From the NCBI GenBank assembly GCA_016490735.1, contig JAEMWC010000252.1, positions 721,001 to 785,000 on the forward strand: a DNA stretch of 64,000 nt, written 5' to 3'. Position 1 is the stretch's first letter. Each line of letters opens with the position of its first letter. The translations under genes were made by a program, and so were the position numbers. This stretch comes from Pachyseris speciosa (lineage: Eukaryota; Cnidaria; Anthozoa; Scleractinia; Pachyseridae). Below are positions 10,785-22,916 of this stretch, one piece after another. The notes under the pieces were generated by a model that did not search any database, was not told the DNA's origin, and saw only the letters and a list, made by a program, of their open reading frames with translations.

Positions 10785-10896
10785 AGCACTTATCAGACCT
10801 GGTCGATTTGTCACCGAGATTAACGTTCCATGTCCGATGTCAAAGGTCGGCATGATATCCTCAAGTTACATCTCAAGAATGTTCAAGTTGCAGATG
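10785..10896 (+). pseudogene. YME1L-like exon (PGRF / VKGRHDIL), frameshifted in copy A
   Basis: The exon begins after cgcag and ends at the donor GATG|GTAAGA. It encodes ALIRPGRF, the end of the AAA second region of homology, followed by VKGRHDILKLHLKNVQVAD. Length is 112 nt, against 113 in copy B (60056-60168). One base is missing near 10831 (GTTCCATG here, GTTCCCATG in B), which breaks the frame before VKGR. Confidence 0.8.
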
Positions 10897-11309
10897 GTAA
10901 GATTGTTGTGACTTAACCCGTTAAGCGTTAATCCCTGGAACCAATATGAATATTCTCCTCACCGAACTCCAAATATGTCTTATTTTACGAGTTGGAAGAA
11001 TCTGTTCAATCATCAGGGCATTCTGACCATCTTTGGTAATCATTTTTTGTTTGTTCTCGTGAATTTATGCTTAATCAAGTAGTAACAGTGCAAGGAGAAA
11101 TTACATGCTGGTCACCTTTGGGGTCGAAGCAGTGGCTGACTTGACTGTGACGTTCTACGGTGACGGAACTCTAGGGACAACATACGGGTTTCCTTCCCTC
11201 CTCACTCCCCCTCAGGAACTCACTTGAACAGTACGCTTCCACTATAATTCATTCAATCAATTCGGTCGATCTGTCATTTATTTTATTTCACTATACTTTG
11301 TAACCGCAG

Positions 11310-11346
11310 ATGTCAATATTGAGGTACTTGCCAGGGGAACAGCTGG
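11310..11346 (+). pseudogene. YME1L-like exon with lost 3' end and donor
   Basis: After the acceptor ccgcag the exon encodes DVNIEVLARGTAG and then breaks off. Compared with copy B (60611-60655), 21 or so bases are missing, including the exon end (codons for F-S) and the GTATG donor. Splicing as in copy B is not possible here. Confidence 0.8.
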
Positions 11347-11440
11347 TGTATAGTACTTAAAATTAATGTACGTGAGTTCCCTCTGAAAATGATCCTTGAG
11401 GTTGTCTTACTATCTTATCTTAATTATAATTATCTTACTT

Positions 11441-12385
11441 CAGGGCTCGAGACTAACTTTTCAGCTTACTAGCCCAGTGGCTAGTGACAGGTTTGATTCA
11501 CTAGCCAAACCAAAATTTTCACTAGTCAGACTTCTTTGCCATACATTAATCCTGTCAAGCAGTTTCAGTCAGGTACCTTTTTTTTTTCATCCACAATACT
11601 GACGTGCAACGTATCAGCTTTTTGGATATAAGTATGTTCTGCATTTAAAAGTTTTATAATAAAATAGATTTTTTTTAAAGTTCTTTAAAATGCCTTGAAG
11701 AGAAACCGTGGTTACAAATTTAACATAGCTATTATCAAGTTTCATAATGTAATAATGCTCTAAAGAAACTATCAATAGAAATGCACTTAAGACAGAGTAT
11801 TTTGCTGTTTCAATCGTCTCTGTGCGCCTTGTTAAGAACCAGAGATATCACACTGTTTTTGTTCGTCATAATGCACAAATTCACGTGCCAAATAAAGAAT
11901 ACTCTATAATTTTCTGCTTGTCAGCGGTCGCTACGCGTCACCTCTGCATCTGCCTTGTTCGATGTTCGCTTATCTTCGAGCCGCACGGTAAGTACTTCTA
12001 CAGTGGAGACATCAAGAGTTAACAAGAAGTCGCACACGATCCTGTTGAGACAAGAATTACCTCTCTCGCAGCAGGCTGTTTGGACAGAGAAAATGAGGCA
12101 AATCTCAATGACCAGCCGCAAATTGGGGAGGTGTTGGGGAAGCAGTTCGTTAGTCGTTCATTTCTTTAGTATGGTAACCTGAAAAAGTCAATGGTTTGTT
12201 TGCTTTCACTCCTCTATTTCTTTTTGTGATACATTTGAAATTAATTTTCATTTGGTTGCCCTCTGGTCCTCCACTACTTAAAAGGTTTCACTAGCCATTT
12301 TGGCTAGTGGAGTGCAAAGTCCACTAGCCAAAATGGTATTTTTACTAGTCTGTGGCTAGGTGGCTACCGTTAGTCTCGAGCCCTG
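11441..12385. mobile_element. TIR element, copy-A-specific, hAT-like (non-autonomous)
   Basis: Terminal inverted repeats CAGGGCTCGAGACTAAC on both ends, with TTACTT on each side (11435-11440; 12386-12391) as a target-site duplication. Inner copies of ACTAGCCAAAATGG-type words make further inverted pairs. Copy B lacks the element at about 60757, an empty-site comparison showing that it inserted after the duplication. CAGGG ends suggest the hAT superfamily, although an 8-bp duplication would be usual. No transposase is encoded. Confidence 0.8.
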
Positions 12386-12415
12386 TTACTTGCTTTTAAA
12401 CTAATTCAAAGCATA

Positions 12416-12687
12416 AAGCCCGCCGCACATGTGACTGAAGAAACAGCTGAGCAAAATGCCTCGCGAGGCAGTTAGCTCAGCCATTTCCTCTCGTGTGCGG
12501 CGAGGTTTTCATGAGATTTTCGCCTCGCGAGGCGGTGAGGAAAATATCAGACATGTTTGATATTGATCTCTCCGCCTCGCGAGGCGAATTTCTCACCGAC
12601 ATTTCCTCGCACACGAGAGGAAATAGCTGAACTAACTGCCTCGCGAGGCATTTTGCTCAGCTGTTTCCTCACGTGTGCGGCGGGCTT
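12416..12687. mobile_element. Palindromic MITE (AAGCCCGCCGCACA ends)
   Basis: The whole 270-bp unit folds back: AAGCCCGCCGCACA at the left and its complement at the right. The palindromic word GCCTCGCGAGGC occurs in both arms, and GATATTGATCTC lies near the centre. No coding. The copy in segment B (60786-61492) is interrupted by another foldback element. Confidence 0.8.
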
Positions 12688-13052
12688 AACATTGCCTTGA
12701 TTCTTGTCTTTTTCTGAGTGCATTGTATTTATTTCCAGAATACAGAGAGCTGGCAATGGATAGTTGTCCTGTATTCGGCACAATACAGCGTATTTTGAGG
12801 ATATTTTTCACCGAAACACATTTTTAAATGACTTCAAAGTCACATAAAGCCAAAAATTCCTCCACCGTGCAGCCATAACTATTCTGCAGCACGAAAACAT
12901 TCCCCCCTGTCATTTAAACCAAGAGAACCTCATACTCTCTTGTTTAAACATAATTATCCTTTGCGCTGTCTCAAAAAATTATGCTTTGTTACTTTTATTA
13001 TTGTGTAGCTTCTTATCAGTTATGGTCACTCTATGGATTGATTTATCATTAG

Positions 13053-13163
13053 GTGCTGACCTCGCCAACTTGGTAATTGCCGCTGCAATTTACGCTGCCA
13101 CTGACGGAGACCAAAGTGTTACAACGAAACATCTTGAATTTGCAAGGGACAAGATTCTCATGG
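13053..13163 (+). pseudogene. YME1L-like exon (ADLANLV...DKILM)
   Basis: 111-nt exon between cattag and GTAAGC with phase G|GT at its start and G| at its end, as expected. It encodes the AAA lid-to-protease linker (ADLANLVIAAAIYAA, LEFARDKILM). Intact by itself and almost identical to copy B (61858-61968). Confidence 0.85.
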
Positions 13164-13245
13164 GTAAGCGTTTTACACGTACATGTGATGTTTAGAAGCT
13201 TAACTTAGTTCATGAATGTTATTTTTGTTATGATCGTTTTTAGGG

Positions 13246-13395
13246 AAAATCCAAATCCGGATTCTTGACTCCAAATACAGATTTTGCGTTTCTTTACAAA
13301 AATCTAAAAAAGTATTATAAATCCAAAGAATCCATACACCGAGTGCATTCATTAGATCAAATCAGCTGAATCCGGATTTTTTGGATATATGATCC
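13246..13395. mobile_element. Short foldback repeat in intron (AATCCGGATT)
   Basis: AAATCCAAATCCGGATTC near the left and GAATCCGGATTTTTTGGAT near the right are inverted copies enclosing AT-rich DNA. Shared with copy B (about 62050-62195). Confidence 0.5.
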
Positions 13396-13721
13396 GTGCG
13401 TTTCTTTGAGAACGGGTGAAAAAAAAAAAAAAAAAAAGAATTGCTGAGAACGTCAACGAAATGTACCAAAATGTAAATGAACGTGCAGGGGGATCGTTTT
13501 TGCTCATTAAGCCCATTGTTTTGCGGCGTTCTCTTTGCCGTCGTCGTCGTTGCTAAAGCTCCAATCACCATCACCTTCGTCACCGTCATCTTCATCATGT
13601 TCGTCACTGCCATCGTCATCGTTATCGTCATCATCATCAAATTTAGTTATCATATCTCGGGAATCTCCCCTATATACAGCATTTTATTAAACAGTTAACC
13701 ACTTGGTCACATTTGGCCAAT

Positions 13722-14521
13722 AGAGACCTTAAGATACTCCAATTCCGGTGTACGGGTACGGGTAGGGCGCCATGTTTGACCATATTTGGTAATGGCATCA
13801 TCTCACTACCCGGTAACCTAGCCGTTTATCCGGGGTAAGTGGCATGCTACTCGTGTTTACTTACGGGTAAGTTGTAAAGGACAAGTAAACGATGTTTTAA
13901 GCGAAATGAACAAAAAAGTAAGTCAATTGTGCTGTCTAATTTGTATTTGTACCAAGTAAAGTCTAATTAACAAGAAATATTTGACCAAAAACCAGCTGAT
14001 TAAGCGTTGGAAGCGACGAATGGCGATGACATGTTCGTGGTCGAAAATCTTTTCGAAGACAAAATTGTACCAGCCACTTTTGTGAACCTTTAAGCTTATC
14101 TAGCCAAAATAAAGGAAAATGTGTTTCGAAAGGACAGTTTCCAGGAAATTTTGAGTTTATCGTTACTACCACGGGCATAAAGCAGCAACATTTCGTCTAC
14201 GTACCTTTCTGTATGCAAGGAACAAAATATTTGGAGCCTTGTTAAGCGAAAACAAAAAAAACAAAACAAAACAAAAAAAACAAAAAAAAAACACTGACCA
14301 AATTCAAGAAAAAACGAACAGATACTGATAAAACATTGCCGGTGACTACAAACCTAACCTTGGCAGCCGCCATGTTTACTAAACGGGAATAAGTTAAGGT
14401 TTCAGTCCTTCTATGCTTAGTCCGGGTAACTTAAGTTGATGTTCCCGTCACTTTTCACGTGTACGGCTACCAGTAATTTACCCGTACCCGTACACAGGAA
14501 TCGGGGTATCTTAAGGTCTCT
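13722..14521. mobile_element. TIR element in intron, 3-bp target duplication AAT
   Basis: Ends AGAGACCTTAAGATAC and its complement, then GTGTACGGGTACGGGTA on both sides, flanked by AAT at 13719-13721 and 14522-14524. A 3-bp duplication fits PIF/Harbinger-type MITEs. No transposase remains. Copy B holds the same element at 62524-63334. Confidence 0.75.
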
Positions 14522-14590
14522 AATAACAAATACATTTGTCACTTTCCTGGCTCTTCTACCAATTGATTTTTTGGAAACTTCATCGCTTAG

Positions 14591-14742
14591 GTCCTGAACG
14601 GAAGAGCGCTGTTATCGAGGCCAAAAACAGGGAACTGGTAGCATACCACGAGGGCGGACATGCACTTGTGGTTCTGTACACCCCAGGAGCAATGCCAATC
14701 CACAAAGCAACCATTGCACCACGTGGCCAGGCTCTTGGAATG
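14591..14742 (+). pseudogene. YME1L-like exon with zinc-binding HEGGH
   Basis: 152-nt exon between cgcttag and GTATGC. It encodes [12 protein letters not shown] followed by [10 protein letters not shown], the M41 peptidase zinc site (HExxH with catalytic Glu), and the motif [14 protein letters not shown] sequence (here [10 protein letters not shown]). The exon is open in this copy and in copy B (63404-63555). Confidence 0.88.
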
Positions 14743-14809
14743 GTATGCAAGCTACTCTTGTTGTCATATGATTTTTAATAGCTTTCGTGTCATCCTGCAG
14801 ATGTTATTT

Positions 14810-15065
14810 TCAGCATGACCAATCACAACAGACCAAAACAGTGCAATGAGCCAATCAGAATACCAAGTAACTGCATGCAGCCGGCGTAAAGCGCGGGAAA
14901 ATACGCGCGTGCAAGTCGCGATTGGCTTTGGTTTTGCTTCTCATTGGTTGAAAATGTAGCGCGAGTTTTGTTGGCCAATCACTGAGCGAAGCAATGCAAA
15001 ACTAAAGCAAACGCAATTTACTTTCGACACTCAATTGAAAACCGCTCTATGTAAAGGATATTTGT
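14810..15065. repeat. Dispersed repeat upstream of YME1L-like exon
   Basis: Blocks 'cagccggc', 'aagcgcgggaaaa', 'ggttttgcttct' and 'ttggttga' recur in the same order at 16690-16905, in the next intron. Each copy ends shortly before an exon acceptor. No TIRs or coding were seen. Confidence 0.55.
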
Positions 15066-15085
15066 CATCTTGCGCTTTTTTAAAG

Positions 15086-15212
15086 GTTGCCCAGTTGCCG
15101 GAGAAAGATGAGCTGAATTAGTCTAAAGCACAACTCCTTGCAAGGCTGGATGTCGCAATGGGAGGACGAGTCGCAGAGGAGATTATTTTTGGAAAGGAAA
15201 ACATAACCACAG
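15086..15212 (+). pseudogene. YME1L-like exon with in-frame TAG
   Basis: 127-nt exon between ttaaag and GTAAGG. It encodes VAQLPEKDELN, then TAG at 15119-15121, then SKAQLLARLDVAMGGRVAEE. Family members have Trp at the stop position, so TGG to TAG is the likely change. The reading frame and splice signals on both sides are otherwise intact. The same TAG is in copy B at 63932-63934. Confidence 0.85.
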
Positions 15213-15520
15213 GTAAGGGTTTGTATACATGCAGCACTGGACAAATATGGAGGAATATTGCCTTGGTAGTATGGGGCTATCGCCCCCAAATTTGGTCACT
15301 ACTTGCGTTTACGAAAATTACACAAAGTAATGCAGGAATGAAAATCACGTAGCAAATGTGAAAAGAAACGGGTTTAACCTTGGTGGCGTCGTTGCAACAT
15401 TTACAGGTATTTATTTGGTCTGTCCGTGTCCTGTTTTCAAAACATTTCTCCTATTTGCTGTGGCGCTGCTCATATGCAGGGCAAAGTCGCTGTCAGTTTG
15501 GCGTTGTGCTTCTGACATTA

Positions 15521-16269
15521 GGGAGCTTAAGCAACGAGGACGACAACAACAACGAGAACGTCACAAAACAACAGGCTTAGGCCTCCCTTACATGGAAGGA
15601 GGGAGATCCTAGCACTAGGAAGATCCTAGAAGGTGGATCATTCTAGCGCCATGTGCTTTCTGCATTCAGTTTACATGTAAAAGGTTGTAATTGGCCCTAG
15701 CGCTAGGATCTTCCTAGTCCTAGGATCATCCTACCTGAGAGGTAGGAAGATCCTAGCACCATGCTAAGAAGATGCTAGTACCAGGGACAAAACAACAAGC
15801 TAAAAAAACGTGGCGGCGGCTGGCCGATCAGCGGCTAAAGGAGGACAATTTCGTCGAAATTTCCTACCGAAATTTCTGCATGTAAACCAAACGAAAAGTT
15901 GGTTCGCCCTCTCGGATCTTCCTAGTGCTAGGTTCTTCCTGCCTCCATGTAAATGACCCCTTAATGAGCAAAAACAATGGCTCTGCACGTGCGTTTTGTA
16001 TTTTGGTACATTTCGTTGCTGTCCTCTCCAAAACAACAACGTAAAATGACCACATTTTATGTTTTCTTGAGAACGTGAGCACATGACGGGAGATTTTCTT
16101 TCTTTTTCCTTACTTTGACATCGTTCATAGTAATTTAGTTCCTGGACATATCGCCAGCATTTTCCAAGTTAAACAAATTGGAATAATTGCGAAAGAGTTA
16201 CGGAAACGAAAAGTTATATTTTGAAATGACGTTTTCGTAGCCGTCGTCGTCGTCGTTGCTTAAGGTCCC
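15521..16269. mobile_element. TIR element (GGGAGCTTAAGCAACGA), hosting a nested MITE
   Basis: The left end GGGAGCTTAAGCAACGA and the complement of the right end, GGGACCTTAAGCAACGA, are terminal inverted repeats followed by GAC-rich sequence. A second element is nested at 15580-15960. A diverged relative is at 21556-21912, and a fragment of the same family forms the GTCGTCGTCGTTGCT block near 13541. Confidence 0.75.
15580..15960. mobile_element. MITE nested in the element at 15521, TSD TTA
   Basis: Ends GGCCTCCCTTACATGGA and (complement) GGGGTCATTTACATGGA are followed on both sides by AGATCCTAGCACTAGG-like words. TTA flanks it at 15577-15579 and 15961-15963. Several internal GATCCTAG copies give multiple hairpins. 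The 3-bp TTA duplication fits PIF/Harbinger. Confidence 0.75.
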
Positions 16270-16689
16270 TTTTCATTAATTGAGTGATGGCTTTATTCAT
16301 TTGTTTGTTTAGTTATCGATTGATTTATGTTTTTAACCGAAAGGTTGGGAATTTCAAACACGCACTGTCATGGTTTTTTAGTTGGATACCGTAAAACTCA
16401 ATCGCTTCTTAACAGTTACCCACCAGTAAGTAAGTAACTTTATTTAGACAAGGGTGACCCAGTCAACTACAACGCTGTGAACAAAATGGGACTGGAAGCA
16501 AGTACAACAAAATGGTGACCAGGGCGGGAAAAGTCTCAATTCACGATTAATTTTGCTTTTGCTCTGAAATTGTCGCGAATTCGTTTGACTCATCGCACAG
16601 CGTTGGGCTCTATCTGTTGAGTGCCGCCATACCAAATCTAAGGTAATTGCTTTGGCGAATCGCTAAAGTCGCAGACAGCGTAGTGAACC
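16270..16689. other. Intron sequence, no feature recognised
   Basis: No gene or TIR pair seen. The block 'aagtaagtaactttattta' near 16426 resembles a LINE or SINE edge but is too short to classify. Confidence 0.4.
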
Positions 16690-16905
16690 AATTCGAATTC
16701 GAATCAGACTCGTGTAGCCGGCTCCAAGCGCGGGAAAACGAGTTCCAGCAAGTAACTATTTCTTTTGGTTTTGCTTCTGATGCGTTGGTTGAGAAATTGG
16801 CGGGTGTTTTGGCAAACAGTCAGAGAACTTTAGTGAGGCAAAAACAAACCAAACTAGAATTTCGTTCGTCACTCGGTTAAAAATTGCTTTCGTAAAGCAA
16901 GACAA
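16690..16905. repeat. Dispersed repeat, second intron copy
   Basis: Diverged copy of 14810-15065 ('agccggctccaagcgcggg', 'ggttttgcttctgatgcg'), again just upstream of a protease exon. Confidence 0.5.
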
Positions 16906-16942
16906 AATTCACTCGAGTTCTTGTGTTGTAATCAGTTTTCAG

Positions 16943-17016
16943 GAGCTGCATGTGACATGGAGTCCTATACCAAACTGGCACGCGCCATGGTCACCATGTA
17001 CGGCATGAGCGACAAG
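16943..17016 (+). pseudogene. YME1L-like exon (TKLARAMVTMYGMSDK)
   Basis: 74-nt exon between ttttcag and GTACTG, phase G|GA, encoding a segment equivalent to the 'TKIAKRMVTKFGMSEK' region of YME1L. It is open. Only copy A covers it; the matching part of copy B is beyond the window. Confidence 0.82.
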
Positions 17017-17245
17017 GTACTGTTTCCACTTAACTTTTGGGCGCGCAAATGAACCGCCGCAACCAGCTGTCTCAACATGAAAGGTCTAACTTACTAATGA
17101 GGTATTTTTGGTTGCGATCTAGACACTGAAGTGATAGACTGCCACATCGATCGTTAGCACCCGAACGTTTCCTAATTTTTAATTTTTTTTATTTAATTTA
17201 TTCCATTTTCACTGCATTAGTTTAAACAATGGTATCACACAGAAA

Positions 17246-18777
<1,532 letters not shown>

Positions 18778-18963
18778 AAATCAAATGGAATGTGGTTTAG
18801 CATTGTTTGCACTCTTATGGACAACGATATTCGTCATCACAGTGGTCAAAATGTTGTGGACTGACTAGACGCAGCCGAATGAGTCCACAACATTTTGACC
18901 ATTGGGATGACGAATATCGTTGTCGTTAAGAGTACAGACAACGCTAAACCACGTTCCATTTGT
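18778..18963. mobile_element. Near-perfect hairpin MITE next to exon
   Basis: Two arms of about 80 bp are complementary with few mismatches, from CAAATGGAATGTGG at the left to its near-complement at the right. The centre has AGTCCACAACATTTTGACCA-type words in inverted orientation. It lies 17 nt upstream of the exon at 18981, so it could sequester the acceptor in a transcript. Confidence 0.75.
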
Positions 18964-18980
18964 TAACTGTCTGTTTTCAG

Positions 18981-19067
18981 GTTGGAATGCTTCAAATCAA
19001 GGAGGCTGATAAATCGAGTCCTGAGCTACAGGCTCTGGTAGAAAATGAAGTCAAGCAACTTCTGAAG
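18981..19067 (+). pseudogene. YME1L-like exon (VGMLQIKEADKSSPELQ)
   Basis: 87-nt exon after ttttcag encoding 29 codons in phase 0, ending ...VKQLLK. The donor GTGATT is weaker than the other donors in this gene. A foldback element ends 17 nt upstream (18778-18963), close to the branch-point region. Confidence 0.75.
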
Positions 19068-20335
19068 GTGATTGACAGATCTTGCTCACTTCAGCAGTAC
19101 GTTGTTTACCTAAATTAATGCCAGGACCTATCTGGAGTAAGGAGAGTTTCTTTAAGGGAGCTTGTAGTAGATCAAATTCTCACACGGGATGTACATGACC
19201 TTATTATCAGGACTTTGCCATTTAAGCTCAAGCATTGACCATAGGCTGATTTCTCATTACAATATCGATGCTTGATCGAACATACAGGTTAATGAGGATA
19301 AAGAAAATGGTCATCATAACATAAACATAGTATAACATGACTAATTTTATCATCAAAGACACAATCACTTCATTTTAAACAATTTCTCTAAACAAGTACC
19401 ATAAGAATTATATTCAGAGTAGTAAGAAGAATTTGCAAGTTGATAACAGAGCTTTTTGGCAACCGTGCCGGCCAAAACTGGCCGCGCAGAACCACCTCTT
19501 TTGTACCGCTTGTGACGTCATCAGTTCTAAAGCTCACGGACAACTTTTACATGTAGCATGTGTAGGGGGAAGAGTTCTTTCAAACCATACCAAAATCAGC
19601 ACGATTCCGTCAAACAGGCCGGGGGAAACGCGAAAAAGCCAAGTGACGTTGAGCCGAAAATTTGAATGAAAATCTTGTTCCACTACCAACCTGCACTTCC
19701 TTCCATCTATTCCTATGATCCTAAAAGTTTTCCACCAAATCCTTTGCCACCGAAAGGAAGCCCAGAAAATGCCCAGCAAGAGATATAGAAAGCCAGACAA
19801 GAAAAGAGAAAGAAAGGGGGAGGAGAGAAAGCGAAAGGTAGAAGGAGAGGGGGGCAGTGAAACTTTTCATCCCAAAATCTCTCGGAATTTTTGTTTTCTG
19901 CGCATGCCTGAACTTGGAAATTAAGCATCAGGAACAGAGGGGCGCGATGAGCTCCACCAGCAAACAGAGTTTTGGGCAGTTTTGGTTCTTTTTGGCTAGA
20001 TTCTAGCCAGAAAACGGCTCGACGAACTTTAAAAGATGTTTTTCGGCAAAATGCTCGTTGTCAATGGGTTAAAGAGCTAACGTGCTCTTTGCAACGTGAA
20101 TCACCAAGGACCATCGCGGAAGGTCACCACCCAAAAGACCGACATTGTGCGTTAAAGTTTCTTCTCTGATGTAGAAACCAACCAAGCGTTGAACTAGACT
20201 CTCGGGTCTTGTTACTTGAACACCGGATCCTAAACACTAATTGAGGGCGCTTTCCACTTGCCTGAACTGCGGTATTTGAGTCCATATCTCTGGTCCAAAC
20301 TAAGCAGTAAAGGCCGGCATACCACCATCATAACA
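19068..20335. other. Intron sequence, no feature recognised
   Basis: No exon, RNA gene or TIR pair found between the exon at 18981 and the CAC-rich tract. Confidence 0.4.
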
Positions 20336-20768
20336 CCACCGTCACCCGCACCATCACTAGCACTATCACCAGCACTATCACCAGCACCAGCACGATGACC
20401 ATCAAAACAACATCACCATCACCACCACCATCACAAGCACCAGCACCGTCATCACCATCACCATCACCACCATCATCACCGTCACCACCACCATCACAAC
20501 CATCACCAGCACCAGCACCATTGCCACCGCCATCACCAGCAACACCACCGCCACCACCACCATCATCACCATCACCACCTTCACCACCGTCACCACCACC
20601 ACCAACACCAGCACCAGCACCACGACTATCATCACCACAATCACCCCTAGCACCACCAGCACCACCACCACCATCGTCATCACAACCATCCCAATCTCCA
20701 GCACCACCACCACCATCGTCATCACCACCATCCCAATCTCCAGTACCAGCACCACCACCACCATCACA
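20336..20768. repeat. CAC/CCA-rich degenerate microsatellite
   Basis: About 430 bp of imperfect cac, cat, cag and ccg triplets. It opens long low-complexity frames on both strands (Pro/Ser-rich on +, Gly/Asp- or Val-rich on -). None has flanking coding sequence, so it is a simple repeat inside the last YME1L-like intron. Confidence 0.9.
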
Positions 20769-21072
20769 CACATTCGGACGACGATACACCATTTTGAAAA
20801 GGAATTGTCTGCGTAAATAGAACGCCATATTTTGAAGGGGTGACTCAAGAAAGTTGCCAAACTTTTGGGCTCTGAAAATTACATATGCCGCGTGGAAGGA
20901 ATTCGAGGAATCGGTATACAACCTGTCATCCAAATTAATGCGCTTTATTCTTTATTTCGACATAAACCACACACACAAATAAAACATGTACAATGTAACA
21001 TGACTTCATTGACAAGCTACCGGAATGACCACCCTAAGTTAAAATTCAAAGAGTTTCCGTATTAATTAACAT

Positions 21073-21224
21073 GGCTAATTGTTTACGAACGGGCCAAATC
21101 GTTACTCCAGGCGCACTCGAAAGAGCACAATCGCCTAGCGCAAGCTCTGTTGCAATACGAAACACTGGATCTACAAGAGATCAAAGACGTTATTCAAGGA
21201 AAGAAGCTCTCCAGAACTCTTTGA
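21073..21224 (+). pseudogene. YME1L-like terminal exon, acceptor not found
   Basis: The frame YERAKSLLQAH, KEHNRLAQALLQYETLD, LQEIKDVIQGKK, ending at TGA (21222-21224), matches the C-terminal helical tail of YME1L. No AG acceptor lies directly upstream of the conserved YERAK, where an intron boundary is expected, so the acceptor has probably mutated. The start given is approximate. Confidence 0.78.
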
Positions 21225-21555
21225 CACGACTGTAGCTGGCAGTGATATTGTAATGGGTGGGAGCAAATGGCTTCCTTTTCGACTGATACCTCTAGACGTT
21301 AAGAGACTTAATTACTGGGATTTAACCGCTCTGGTTTAACTGGTTTTAGGGCTAGTTTTCTAAGTTGTGTTTAGCGTCTTCGTAATCATGGCCAGGAGGT
21401 TCCTATTATTTTCCTTGCAGGGAAAATTTTACGATAGAGACGAAAGCTGTGAACTGTTAAGTAAAGAGACTAAATAACAGACAATGTAGATTACTGGAAA
21501 GTCTGTTCCAAAGTCAAATTTTGATCAAGTTTAATTTACTTCCATCCTTTTAGCA
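21225..21555. other. Downstream of the YME1L-like stop codon
   Basis: Possible 3' UTR of the protease pseudogene. No canonical poly(A) signal was identified with confidence. Confidence 0.35.
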
Positions 21556-21912
21556 GGGACCAGAACGTAAGTAACGACGACTAGAATGGCAACGATAACC
21601 AATAACAATCGTTCTGCGTGTGCATTTTCCATTTTGGGGCGCTTCCTTGCCGTCCTCTTGAAAACAGCAACGTGAAATGATCAAAATGTAAGTTTTTTTC
21701 TCTCGAGAACGTAAGTGCATTGACCGTAAATGTCATTTCCTTTGTGTATATTTCAACGCCATTTATAGTAATTTTGTTTCTGGTTAGATCACTGGCATGT
21801 TACAAACTGATGAAGCTGGAATAATCCACAACCGGAAGCTATATTTGGAAATGCGAGCATTGTCGTCCCCATTGCCATTACCGTTGCCGGCGTGGTTCTG
21901 GCTTAAGCTCCC
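21556..21912. mobile_element. Diverged copy of the GGGAGCTTAAG TIR element
   Basis: The right end is the complement of GGGAGCTTAAGCC, and the interior follows 15960-16260 in order ('gtgaaatgat', 'tctcgagaacgtaagtgca', 'gccatttatagtaatt'). The left end is degenerate (GGGACCAGAACGTAAG). Confidence 0.65.
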
Positions 21913-22916
21913 TAATGTCCTCCAACTGCTGCTTCATGTTTTACGGCTCTGAATAATTTCTTGAGCCATTTGAATTGGGCAGTGGTGCCGTTTAGCAATG
22001 TGATCTGGGAAATTTGGCAGAAACACAAATAATTTAGCGGGACTCTCTTCCCTAAATTATGACTAAGGTTGTTGTTGTGGCAAAAATGCTGTTCGACTGA
22101 TGCTAAATCTATTTTCCATCCGTGACTGGCCATTTGTATAAAATTACACTTTATCAACGGTTTCTGTGCATTATTAAATTGACTTTGAACAAGCGTGAGT
22201 GATCATTTCAATTTTATTGACGCGAACACGTCTTGTGGCCTTCCTATTACCGTCATTTTCCCTTTGAAATGACTTTAATCGAAAAGAAAAACTTGGAAAA
22301 AATCGCCGTCTAGAACCACGACTGAACAAGCGGTTTTTACTTTTTAATTATACTTAACGTAAAATACTTAGAACTGCCTACATCTTTAAACAGTACAAAG
22401 ATGAAGATTTCATTGTAATGGTTTTGTTTGGAGGCAAGCAAATGAATAATACCACAGATCTAATTGCGTTCGGTAATATTCTCTTTTAAAAATGCATCTG
22501 TCTTGGTGGCAACGTTCAAAACAGGCTTACGTGCTTTCCTCATATAATTACGAAAACAAACATGCCTTGCACAAACCCAAAAAGCAAACCATTTTCAATT
22601 TTCCAACGGATATTTTTCGAGAATCGGAAAGCGTGCGTCTTCCTCTGCATCGCAAGGTATCACGAGAAAACGTCCATAGGGCGTCTTGTTTGCATTATGT
22701 TCTTTGGTTTAATGAAATACCAATACAGTTCAACACCGCTAATTCGAGCCCTCAACGGAGACAACAGTTCCAAATAGCCAAATGACTTCCGACCTTCCGT
22801 CCACGGTCTGCAACATCCGTCCACATATGTTCCATCACACACCTCATCCATTGTGCGTCACGCAAAAAGCTAAGTCACAAAACCATCCCTTAACCACGCA
22901 TGTCCCTTGGAGAAGT
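21913..22916. other. Non-coding stretch
   Basis: No gene recognised. 22585-22690 resembles 45240-45345 ('cgagaatcggaaagcgtgcg', 'gggcgtcttgtt'), so part of it belongs to a dispersed repeat. Confidence 0.45.

Larger units (their letters stand above)
2765..15186 (+). repeat. Segmental duplication, copy A
   Basis: This 12.4 kb block is collinear with 50848-64000 once a 2.37 kb PLE insertion is removed from copy B. Both copies contain the same SINEs, GPCR, MITEs and YME1L-like exons in the same order and orientation. Differences are mostly insertions and deletions: copy A alone has the elements at 6935-7053 and 11441-12385 and extra DNA at 9597-10423. Copy B reaches the window end, so the true right boundary is not visible. 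Confidence 0.9.

Noticed and set aside
20328..20933. Long Pro/Ser-rich and Gly/Asp-rich open frames
   Set aside because: They are translations of a CAC/CCA simple repeat with no flanking coding sequence.
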